A stretch of 25,715 nucleotides of DNA from NCBI GenBank assembly GCA_902791885.1, contig CADAXO010000039.1, positions 1 to 25,715 of the forward strand. Reading direction: 5' to 3'. Made by a program: the position numbers and the translations under genes. Shown in pieces: positions 1 to 7,800 of the stretch. Source of the stretch: Oscillospiraceae bacterium. Its GTDB lineage: Bacteria > Bacillota_A > Clostridia > Saccharofermentanales > Saccharofermentanaceae. Below the pieces are notes generated by a model. That model made no database searches. It was not told the DNA's origin and was given only the letters and a program-made list of their open reading frames with translations. The stretch's first letter is position 1. Each line of letters starts with the position of its first letter.

Positions 1-75
1 ATCCGCACCAGGACTAAATTTGCTCCCGTCACCGCCGTCGTGAACGGACTTAGCCGTTACAGAAGAAAGTAATCC

Positions 76-1113
76 TTACGGCGTGTAATAGTCTGCGTTG
101 TAAGCCGTGTTCTCCATGAAGCACAGGTTGTGGTCTTCGATGCAGCCCGTGTCGATAGTGTAGGTCACGCCGTTGTAGTCCATCTCGCCCCAGTAGTGAT
201 TGTTATGGTTGCGGCCGATGTGACCGTGAACCATTCTGACGTCGTAGCCTAAGTAACTCATCATGGCGAGCATTGCGCCGTTATACTGGATGCACTGACC
301 CGAACGGTGATTGAAGATCGCGTCGCAGTAGCTGCCGCCGACACCGCCGTAAGCGTAGTGTACGTTGGTCCTGATCCACAGCGCGGTGTACTCGAGCTTC
401 TGAAGGTCTGTCCACTCGGGACGGAAATGCTCGTCCGCGAATCTCTGGCATATCGCCATATCTGAAGCAGACACGGTTACGGAACCTGTAATAGCGCCTG
501 CTCTTTCGCCTGAAGGATAAGACGTGCGCGGAGTGTGGTCCGTGTGGTTCTCGAAGATCGCGGGAACGGACGGATCCCAGATCTCGTCTGCGAACTGCCT
601 CATGAAAATATCCGTGCGGCCGAAGCCTGCGGGAACGTCGATGTGGTCGCCGGGATTAACGCCGAAAGACAGACACTTGTTCCTGAACTCCTCTGAGTCG
701 GCGAATCCGTTGAACAGCATGGATATCGAACCGTCTTCATCATAGAGGCGGTCGTACCAGTAGAAGAAGCCGTCGTAGTCAGCGGGTCTGTCGAGGAAGA
801 CTCGGTAGAATCTGTCTATCGTCTCGTCCGGATAACTGTTAAGACAGATGTTAAGGAACTCATTACTGAAGAAGAATCCGTAAGCCGCCTGCTTGCCTGT
901 GATCTGACCGGAACTTAACTTTTGTACCCAGTCGTTCAGACCCGTGGGGTCCGGATCTCTTCCGAGACACTCCGAGTAAAGGCTCATGACGAATCTTGTG
1001 ATGCCTTCTGAATCGGCGCGTACGACAGGTCTAATCTGCGATCCGATGTTCATCGTGAACATGACCGCGATGATAACTGCAGTGAGTAATTTTAAAGAAA
1101 ACCTCTTAGCCAT
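76..1113 (-). CDS. Secreted DUF4214 / transglutaminase-like protein
   Basis: Predicted secreted protein of 345 residues. The ATG at 1113 is chosen because a GGGAGGT ribosome binding site lies 7 nt upstream and a signal peptide follows (MAKR, then a hydrophobic stretch to about residue 24); the open frame upstream of it lacks these. Residues about 40-90 and 100-150 look like two DUF4214 repeats (GRDPDPTGLNDW and a diverged second copy), a module found in surface and secreted proteins. Residues about 225-325 match the transglutaminase-like/cysteine protease fold, with a plausible triad C274 (SGQCIQYNG), H306 (NNHYWGE) and D321 (TIDTG). Substrate unknown; peptidoglycan or protein cross-link processing at the cell surface is an inference. 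It lies downstream of, and in the same direction as, a small membrane protein gene, with a 41-nt gap. Confidence 0.8.
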   Translation of the reverse strand: MAKRFSLKLLTAVIIAVMFTMNIGSQIRPVVRADSEGITRFVMSLYSECLGRDPDPTGLNDWVQKLSSGQITGKQAAYGFFFSNEFLNICLNSYPDETIDRFYRVFLDRPADYDGFFYWYDRLYDEDGSISMLFNGFADSEEFRNKCLSFGVNPGDHIDVPAGFGRTDIFMRQFADEIWDPSVPAIFENHTDHTPRTSYPSGERAGAITGSVTVSASDMAICQRFADEHFRPEWTDLQKLEYTALWIRTNVHYAYGGVGGSYCDAIFNHRSGQCIQYNGAMLAMMSYLGYDVRMVHGHIGRNHNNHYWGEMDYNGVTYTIDTGCIEDHNLCFMENTAYNADYYTP

Positions 1114-1154
1114 AATCAAAACCTCCCAACAGTTCAGATTATAGCAAGAATTAT

Positions 1155-1589
1155 TTATGTTTGAGCCTTTTTCTTGCGCGCCTCGATGATCCAGTTGGTA
1201 AGAGACAGCGCGAGCGGGATGATGCTGATAAGCAGGCACCCCATGATCGTAACCGACGTATCGATCCAGTCCTCGGACAGGCACATCGTTCCGCCGATGA
1301 CTGAAAGGATCTCGAAGAAATAATCTCCCGCGAGGAAGAACAGCATCCCGAAGAAGGCGAACATCCCTTTTCTCTTCTTTACGAATGCGATGATGATAAT
1401 CTGCGCGAGCATCGGCGACAGAGTGATCAGCATGCTGATGGGCGTCCAGATCAGAGCGTAGCCCGTATTGAATGCGGTATCAAACCTGTACATGTCTATG
1501 TCGATGTAGTAGCTGATCTTGATCACGCTCAGCAGTGCGATCAGCAGCACGTCCAGTATCACGATGATGATGTTAAATACTTTCGTCAT
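1155..1589 (-). CDS. Small four-helix membrane protein, function unknown
   Basis: A 144-residue protein I do not recognise. It has about four hydrophobic segments (roughly residues 5-27, 44-68, 75-95 and 110-133), a lysine-rich cytoplasmic turn after the second (KKRKG) and a basic C-terminus (EARKKKAQT), which suggests an integral inner-membrane protein with few soluble parts. The ATG at 1589 has a weak GGAG about 10 nt upstream. It sits upstream of the secreted transglutaminase-like gene on the same strand and may be cotranscribed with it, but nothing in the sequence gives a function. The size and hydrophobicity pattern argue for a real gene rather than a chance frame. Confidence 0.65.
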   Translation of the reverse strand: MTKVFNIIIVILDVLLIALLSVIKISYYIDIDMYRFDTAFNTGYALIWTPISMLITLSPMLAQIIIIAFVKKRKGMFAFFGMLFFLAGDYFFEILSVIGGTMCLSEDWIDTSVTIMGCLLISIIPLALSLTNWIIEARKKKAQT

Positions 1590-1734
1590 GGCTTGGGTCT
1601 CCGTTTAAAGTACTTATACTATATCAGATGTTAAGAGCCGTAACTCCCATAGCCGCTGTAAGTAAAAAGTTTATACATCTTGTGAACAGTGAGATTTATT
1701 TTCCCCTAAGCCTACTATGTTTTTGCATAAATAT

Positions 1735-1763
1735 TTGATATATTGAATTATCAATAATATTTA
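1735..1763 (+). promoter_or_regulatory. Possible promoter with overlapping inverted repeat upstream of the M13 gene
   Basis: TTGATA and TATCAA form a perfect 6-bp inverted repeat separated by 8 nt (1735-1754). It covers an extended -10 candidate, TGaTATATT at 1736-1744, which would place the transcript start near 1751, 30 nt before the ATG at 1781. A dyad over the -10 is typical of a repressor operator. No regulator is identified, and the region is AT-rich, so chance is possible. Confidence 0.35.
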
Positions 1764-1780
1764 ACCTCGGAGGGTTGTTC

Positions 1781-3775
1781 ATGAAGCAAGTGAAAGTGCT
1801 TACCGTGTTATGTGCGGCGGCGCTGCTTCTGTCGGGTTGTTCCAATGCTGTTGATGTTCCTCAGACCGAACCGGTCGAGACTTTGCCTGTTGAAGAAGGT
1901 CCGGTCAGACCGCAGGATGATTTCTACCGTTATGTAAACGGTGAGACTCTGGCGGATGCCGAGTTTGCATACGGAAGCGGAACTGCAGCAGATGCATTGG
2001 ATGATGATGCGGTTGTCGAAGCAGTGGAACAGATGATCGCTGATGTTGCTGAAGGTTCCGGATATCAGGCAGGATCTGAGGAGTATATCGTTCAGAATCT
2101 TTATAATCTGTATCTTGATTATGACTTCGAGAATGCGGGCGTTCCCGAAGAACTCGATCAGCTGTTCCACGAGATCGATGATGCAGAGACTTTAGAAGAA
2201 TTCCTCCTTCTTGATGCATCCGTATCAAGTGAATACGGAACAGCCAATACACTTAATCTCTCTGTAGGTGTTAATTATCACGGACAGTATGATGCGGTTC
2301 TGACATTCTATCTTATGGGAGATGTTCTCGGCGCCGATCTCGGTGAATTATCGGGAAGCTATGATGCTCTTGATACGATAAGAGACAATGCCAGTAACTA
2401 CCTTCAGGCGGTCGGACATGACGAGGAAGAGGCAGACGGTATCGGTACCGATCTTGCTTACCTTATGCTCGATCTTTATAATGCCGTACCTTCAGAGCAG
2501 TATGAGGATAACGGCGAAGAGTATTTTCAGCTTTATACAGCAGAGCAGATCGATGAGATCCTTACCAATGTGGATCTTAATGCTTACATTACCGCGATGG
2601 GTGTCGATACGGCATATGCGGATGAGTTCGGTGTATATGCTCCGGACCAGCTTCAGGCTTTAAACGGTATGCTCACGGAAGAGAATCTTCCTGCGCTGAA
2701 GGCATGGGCTATAGGAAGACTGATGATAACATACGGCAGGTTCGTTAACTCCGGCTATGACTCCCTTCATGTATACTCATCCGTCAGCAATAACACGCCC
2801 GAAGAGGATGCATGTTCAACGATCATGAAGGAGTTCGGCGTTTTGCTCGATCCTCTTTATGCCGAGCGTTTCTATTCAGAAGAGAATGATGAAGCATTAA
2901 GGGACATGTGTGAAGACATAAGGGAACAGTACAGGATCCTCATCACGCAGGCTGACTGGCTTACACAGGGAACGAGAGACGGACTTCTCGATAAGCTTGA
3001 TAACATGCTTGTCGTAACCGGTATGGATGTACAAAGACTTGATCGTTCCATAACGGGTGACCTTGATTATACCGACTATTTCACTTTGTTCAGAAGCTGA
3101 AAGACATTAGGCGGAAGGCTCCTTAATCAGCACTTAACGGGTTCAATCGACAGACGGTCTATCGAGATGAGAATGTATGAGGTGAATGCCTGTTATGTTC
3201 CCAACCTGAATACCATCACGATCACTGTTGCTTCTTCGATCGATCCTATATTTGATGTTAACGGAGATTACTATGACAACTTAGGCGGACTCGGTGCAAC
3301 GATAGCACACGAGATGGGTCATGCATTCGACAGCAACTGTATCCTCTATGATTCGAACGGTGTTTATAACCCGTCCTGGCTCGCTCCTGAAGACACAGAG
3401 GCGCTCGAGCAAAGAAATGAGCAGGCAGTAAGATATTTCGAGGATAACTTCGTGATCTTCGGTATCTATCACATCGACGGCGAGCAGACGTTAGGCGAGA
3501 ACTATGCCGACCTCGGAGGTCTGGAAGCCATCGCGGGTATCCCCGAGACTGATGAACAAAGACAGATCATGTTCGAGTCGTATGCGAGGTCCTGGTGTGC
3601 CCTGATCGTTGACGAAGTCCTTATAGGTCAGATCGCGAACGACGTTCACAGCCCGTCCTGGATAAGAGTTAACGCGATGCTCTCAACACTTGAAGTATTC
3701 TACGAGACATACGATGTTCAGGAGGGCGACGGCATGTACATCGCTCCCGGGAACCGTATCTCGAGATGGTATTAA
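1781..3775 (+). pseudogene. M13-family (neprilysin-like) lipoprotein metallopeptidase interrupted by an in-frame TGA
   Basis: Zinc metallopeptidase of family M13, predicted to be lipid-anchored on the outer face of the membrane and to cleave peptides. The ATG at 1781 follows a CGGAGGG site. A lipobox (LLSGC) gives Cys19 as the anchor. The N-terminal M13 hallmark DDFYRYVNGE follows. After a TGA at 3098-3100 (codon 440) the same frame continues without a shift to 3775, carrying the substrate-site motif VNACY, zinc motif HEMGH (H510, E511, H514), the third ligand motif GENYADLGG (E573) and a normal C-terminus (NRISRWY). Total length of 664 codons is normal for the family, so the single stop is the only visible lesion. 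The truncated product would lack the whole active site. The next gene starts 14 nt after the stop, suggesting one operon with the ABC transporter and CPBP genes. Confidence 0.85.
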
Positions 3776-3789
3776 GGAGGTGAAGTCAA

Positions 3790-6243
3790 ATGGATATATT
3801 AATTAAGACTACCCTTCGCAATATCATCGGCAAGCCGTTCAGATCACTGCTCGTTATCTTCTCGATATTCGTGTGCTCCATGACGGCTCTGTTCTGCTTC
3901 GACATCGCGAAAACAGAGAGCGTGTTTTTCGACGTGGCATTCAAGGTCATGGCGGGCGAAGGCGACATCTCTGTTGTGGGCGAAAATGTTGACTTAAGCG
4001 TGCTTCCGGCAGACTTCCCGGAATATGACTATATGGATTACAGGGTGCTTACCGAGTTCAAATACAATGACATCGAAGGCGAGTACTATGTCGCACATGT
4101 TGACAGAGTCAGAGTAACGAGTGTTGATATCACTCAGGCTGGTATCATGGATATTGTTCCGGCAGGTCTTGAGCTCGGTGACGGTCAGGTTATCGTAACT
4201 CAGGGCTATGCGGATACATATGAATGCGGTATCGGTGATACGATCACGCTGCATGACAAGCACGGCGATCCTGTCGAGCTCGAAGTAGTTAACATAGTCC
4301 CTACGGGTACCATGAACGTTATGAGACGCGGAAGGTCATGTATCGTCAATGAGAACACGGGCGATATACTTCTTGCCGGAACTTACCAGAGACCCGGTCA
4401 CATGATGAATATTCATGACGATTCCCGGGTCACTCTGGCAATGAATATGTTAAAGGAGATCTTCCCGGACGCGAATGTCGTAAGGCTTACCGCGAGTGAT
4501 TCCATGATGGAGAGTTCCAGAGAATTCATGGGACTTATGTTCATGGTATTCGCGATAGCATTCCTGCTTGTAATCTTCATTACGGCATCTTTGTGCGAGC
4601 GCATTGTTTCCGAGAGAATGTCCTATATCGGTACGCTCAGAAGCTTGGGGCTTAGTGCACGTTCCACAGGACTCATCCTCCTTCTCGAGAACGTATTCTA
4701 TGCGCTTATCGGAAGCCTTCCCGGAACGATCATTTACTGCATCTTCAGAGACACCATTATGAGCGGGGTTTATACCACATCCTCTGACATAAGTAATGAC
4801 GTTATTCCTGCGCTGTCGCCGCTGGTTATCATCGGTGTTATCCTCGGTGCGGTCGTCATCGAGTGCGTAATTCCTTTAAGGGCGCAGATCAAGGCGCTGA
4901 AGGTGTCTATAAGAGATATCATCTTCGATAACAGAGATACCGAGTATAAGATGAGCAGGACCTCGATCGTGCTGGGCTTTGCATTCGCGGTAGTCGGAGT
5001 GATCGCATTTATTCTGAGAACCGATCTTTTCGCTGCGGCGGCATGTCTTATAGCGATCGTTATGGCAGTGGCTTTCCTGTATCCTTTGATCCTGAAGGGC
5101 ATCACGTCTTTCATGGCGGCGAGGATGCGCAAGGCCGACAAAGAGTGCTGGGCTTTGGCAAGCGTCGAGACGGGTTCGCGTAAGAGTTCCGTCGGCAGCG
5201 GCATATTGAGCGTATCGTCTTCTGCGATGTGCGTAATAATACTGTCGATTGCGCTCTCCATGATGGGCTCTCTGAATGTGGATAAATACGCTTGCGATGT
5301 TGTAGTTGAGACCACATCTGATGCTGCTCATTATGCATTTGCCGACCGTATGGACGGCATCACCGAAACGGAACTTCTTTACGGCAGTATGGACGATATC
5401 CTCGTTCAAAGTGAGTTGGTCTCGGCGGAAGTTTACGGTATGCCGGAAGACGGCTTTACGATGTATAACGGATTCTCACAGGTGCCTGCGCTTGCTGACG
5501 GCATGATCGCGGTAGACAGTGCGTGGGCTAAGAGAAGCGGTATTGTCGAAGGTGATGTGATCACAATGACGTTCAATCCCGACAGCGTATTCCCGATCGT
5601 AAAGGAGTTCACGGTTGCAGGCACATTCATTAATCTCGACAGGGCTAATGCAGAGGTTACATTGATCACGTCTTTGGATGATTATATTGCGATCTATCAC
5701 GACTCTCCGTCAAAGCTTCTTATAAGATGTGATGACCCGGCGGATATCGTCTCTAAGATCAAGACGTATGCAGTCGGTCTTTATGATGAAGTTCAGACCG
5801 CTGACGAGATACGTGCGAAGGCCGAAGAGGACAACAGGACCAGCATGATAATCTTCACAAGCATCATCGCTGTAGCTTTGGGGATGACGGCTATAGGTAT
5901 GGCAAGTAATCAGCTTATCGGCTTCGAGGGAAGAAGGAAAGAGTGCGCAGTAATGCTTTCTACCGCGATGACGAGGGAGACACTCATAAGCATTCTCTTC
6001 CGCGAGTCGCTGCTCTCAGCCGTGATCTCCGGCACGCTCGGACTTCTTACGGGTTCGCTGCTGGTTCTGGTCATCAGAGATGCCCTGGCAAATACCCGTT
6101 CGTTGTATATCAACATCGTTTACAACCCGCTTTACACGCTGCTGTTGTGGTTGGGCATGATAGTTCTGTTTGCCCTGACGGTGCTGTTCCCGATCAGCAG
6201 CCTTAAGAAGATGAAGATATCCGAGCAGATCAAGTGCGATTAA
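3790..6243 (+). CDS. ABC transporter permease with two FtsX domains
   Basis: Integral membrane subunit of an ABC system of the MacB/FtsX class (817 residues). The ATG at 3790 has a strong AAGGAGGT 8 nt upstream. One N-terminal helix (about 15-40) is followed by an extracytoplasmic domain to about 240, three helices (about 248-370), three more (about 390-495), a second extracytoplasmic domain (about 497-690) and three C-terminal helices (about 690-805). This is the two-FtsX-domain, roughly ten-helix layout. Such permeases couple ATP hydrolysis to extracytoplasmic work on peptides, lipoproteins or envelope enzymes rather than classical uptake. The ATPase gene follows after 12 nt. Position between an M13 peptidase and a CPBP homologue suggests a peptide-related role, which is inference only. 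Confidence 0.88.
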   Translation: MDILIKTTLRNIIGKPFRSLLVIFSIFVCSMTALFCFDIAKTESVFFDVAFKVMAGEGDISVVGENVDLSVLPADFPEYDYMDYRVLTEFKYNDIEGEYYVAHVDRVRVTSVDITQAGIMDIVPAGLELGDGQVIVTQGYADTYECGIGDTITLHDKHGDPVELEVVNIVPTGTMNVMRRGRSCIVNENTGDILLAGTYQRPGHMMNIHDDSRVTLAMNMLKEIFPDANVVRLTASDSMMESSREFMGLMFMVFAIAFLLVIFITASLCERIVSERMSYIGTLRSLGLSARSTGLILLLENVFYALIGSLPGTIIYCIFRDTIMSGVYTTSSDISNDVIPALSPLVIIGVILGAVVIECVIPLRAQIKALKVSIRDIIFDNRDTEYKMSRTSIVLGFAFAVVGVIAFILRTDLFAAAACLIAIVMAVAFLYPLILKGITSFMAARMRKADKECWALASVETGSRKSSVGSGILSVSSSAMCVIILSIALSMMGSLNVDKYACDVVVETTSDAAHYAFADRMDGITETELLYGSMDDILVQSELVSAEVYGMPEDGFTMYNGFSQVPALADGMIAVDSAWAKRSGIVEGDVITMTFNPDSVFPIVKEFTVAGTFINLDRANAEVTLITSLDDYIAIYHDSPSKLLIRCDDPADIVSKIKTYAVGLYDEVQTADEIRAKAEEDNRTSMIIFTSIIAVALGMTAIGMASNQLIGFEGRRKECAVMLSTAMTRETLISILFRESLLSAVISGTLGLLTGSLLVLVIRDALANTRSLYINIVYNPLYTLLLWLGMIVLFALTVLFPISSLKKMKISEQIKCD

Positions 6244-6255
6244 TAAGGAGTTTGT

Positions 6256-6942
6256 ATGGAAAAGATAATTGAAGTAAAAAACGTAAGTAAGACATTCGGC
6301 AAGGACACCAGCCTTAATCAGGTCTTGAGCAACGCGTCCTTTGACGTCGAGGAGGGCGAGTTCGTCTCCCTGATGGGCGCATCCGGTTCCGGTAAGTCGA
6401 CTCTCCTTTACCTGATCGGCGGTCTCGACAGGACTTTCGACGGCAACATCAGCCTGTGCGGCAAGGATATCGGTTCTTTGAACGACACTGAGCTGTCGAA
6501 ACTTCGCATTGATAACGTCGGATTCATCTTCCAGTTCTACAACCTCATCATGAACCTCAACGTCGAGGACAACATCCTTCTTCCTTCGACAGTAAACGGC
6601 AAGAAGAGGGCAGACCTGCAGAAGGACCTCGATGAGATACTCGAGATTACGGGACTCACTGCGAAAAGAAAAGCAATGCCCGCGACTTTGTCCGGCGGTC
6701 AGCAGCAGAGAGTCGCCATCGCGCGTGCGCTTTTGGGAAGTCCCAAGGTCATCCTCGCGGACGAGCCTACGGGTAACCTCGACTCGAAGTCGACTACTGA
6801 GATCATGGAGCTGTTCAAGCGTCTCAACGTCGAGAAGGGTATGACGATCCTTCAGGTAACGCACTCAGATGAGACCGCCACGTATGGCACAAGAACCGTT
6901 GTTATCGACAGCGGAAAGATCGTAGATTCAGGCAAGCATTGA
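6256..6942 (+). CDS. ABC transporter ATP-binding protein (LolD/MacB type)
   Basis: Cytoplasmic ATPase of 228 residues, the usual length for the LolD/MacB/FtsE group. All key motifs are present: Walker A GASGSGKST (41-49), Q-loop in IFQFYN (about 91-96), signature LSGGQQQR (145-152), Walker B VILADEP (165-171), D-loop NLDSKS and the switch histidine in VTHSDE. It starts 12 nt after the FtsX permease with an AAGGAG site at 6243-6248 and is the obvious motor for it. The neighbouring small membrane protease homologue follows after 19 nt with its own AAGGAGG. A long antisense open frame covers this gene but is a shadow of its codon pattern. Confidence 0.95.
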   Translation: MEKIIEVKNVSKTFGKDTSLNQVLSNASFDVEEGEFVSLMGASGSGKSTLLYLIGGLDRTFDGNISLCGKDIGSLNDTELSKLRIDNVGFIFQFYNLIMNLNVEDNILLPSTVNGKKRADLQKDLDEILEITGLTAKRKAMPATLSGGQQQRVAIARALLGSPKVILADEPTGNLDSKSTTEIMELFKRLNVEKGMTILQVTHSDETATYGTRTVVIDSGKIVDSGKH

Positions 6943-6961
6943 TAAATTAAGGAGGCAAAAC

Positions 6962-7672
6962 ATGAGTACCGCAGAAATTAAAACTAAGACTATCGATCCG
7001 GATTTTCCTTTTTATAATGAGAATCCTGCAATTCCCGTATGGGGGATAATTGTTTTCGCGGCGGCGGTAATATACCTGTCGTTGTCCGTTTTCCTGCAGA
7101 TCGATTATCCCGGATATCTCGGCGCGATCCTGTTCTGCGTAATCCCGCTCGCAGCTTTCCTTGTGGTAGCACGCGGCAAGATATCGCTTATTGTTAAGAA
7201 GTTCAAAGCGATGGACTTCGTGCGTATTCTGGTGACGCTGTTCCTTCAGTATGCGTTCGCCTTTACTGTCGGAATCATCCGTAACCTTGTGTTCCATGTT
7301 CAGCCGACGGCTAATGCCGTTATGGATGCCGATATGGACCTGACCTTCTGGGTCGTGATACTTATTCAGCTCTTCGGTGAAGAGATGTTTAAGCTTTTGA
7401 TCTTCCTGGTCTTCCTGATCCTGCTTTATAAGCTGACAAAGAAGCGTACGCTTTCTGTTGTAGTGGCAACAGCAGTTACGCTTCTTTGCTTTGCTCTTGT
7501 TCACGCTACCGCATATGATTTTAATTGGTCTCAGATCCTGATAAATCAGGGACTTGCCACGTTCTTCTGCATGTACAATTATCTGAAGTCCAAGAACATC
7601 CTGACGTCCTACATTCAGCACGTGATCCTCGATGCGATCCCGTTTGTTCTTGCAATGGTGGGAGTGCTTTAA
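6962..7672 (+). CDS. CPBP-family intramembrane protease homologue
   Basis: Multi-pass membrane protein of 236 residues with about seven hydrophobic segments. The CPBP (CAAX protease and bacteriocin-processing) signature can be read in order: GEEMFK with the glutamate pair at 140-141, FALVHA with H181, and HVILDA with H220 and D224. Lysine replaces the usual arginine of EExxxR, a conservative change. CPBP proteins cleave prenylated or other membrane substrates, and several act in bacteriocin maturation or self-immunity. Its place as last gene of an M13 peptidase/ABC exporter operon, ended by a strong terminator at 7755, fits a peptide-processing or immunity role, but no precursor peptide gene is visible. 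The start is supported by AAGGAGG 7 nt upstream. Confidence 0.75.
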   Translation: MSTAEIKTKTIDPDFPFYNENPAIPVWGIIVFAAAVIYLSLSVFLQIDYPGYLGAILFCVIPLAAFLVVARGKISLIVKKFKAMDFVRILVTLFLQYAFAFTVGIIRNLVFHVQPTANAVMDADMDLTFWVVILIQLFGEEMFKLLIFLVFLILLYKLTKKRTLSVVVATAVTLLCFALVHATAYDFNWSQILINQGLATFFCMYNYLKSKNILTSYIQHVILDAIPFVLAMVGVL

Positions 7673-7754
7673 ACTTAACCAGGTTATCCCAGGACGGCTA
7701 ACACGTTAGGTATGGCCATTAATCCGTTCAGAATGTCGGCCAGATATATCAAGG

Positions 7755-7783
7755 AAGGCACCGGTTGAAGCCGGTGCCTTTTT
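7755..7783 (+). terminator. Rho-independent terminator
   Basis: A perfect 10-bp stem (AAGGCACCGG at 7755-7764 with CCGGTGCCTT at 7771-7780) around a 6-nt loop, followed by a run of five T. It ends the plus-strand M13/ABC/CPBP operon and separates it from the convergent Bce-type operon, which ends at 7801. Confidence 0.93.
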
Positions 7784-7800
7784 ATATCCATCAAAACTGC

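Noticed and set aside
1..75. AACGG/CCGTT hairpin at 44-58 as terminator for the transglutaminase-like gene
   Set aside because: Only a 5-bp stem and no T tract on the minus strand; nothing else is visible in these bases.
3098..3100. TGA as tryptophan or selenocysteine in the M13 gene
   Set aside because: TGA ends several genes here at ATGA overlaps and tryptophan is coded by TGG, so no code change; no selenocysteine is expected at this place in M13 and no SECIS-like hairpin was evident to me.
4770..5409. Two overlapping minus-strand frames of about 180 codons
   Set aside because: Both are inside the FtsX permease gene, low in complexity and without start signals.
6016..6864. Minus-strand open frame of 282 codons
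   Set aside because: It lies antisense across the permease end and the ABC ATPase gene, whose motifs are certain; it is a shadow of their codon pattern.
6947..7621. Minus-strand open frame of 224 codons
   Set aside because: It is antisense to the CPBP gene, which has a strong ribosome site and family motifs; the antisense protein resembles nothing I know.
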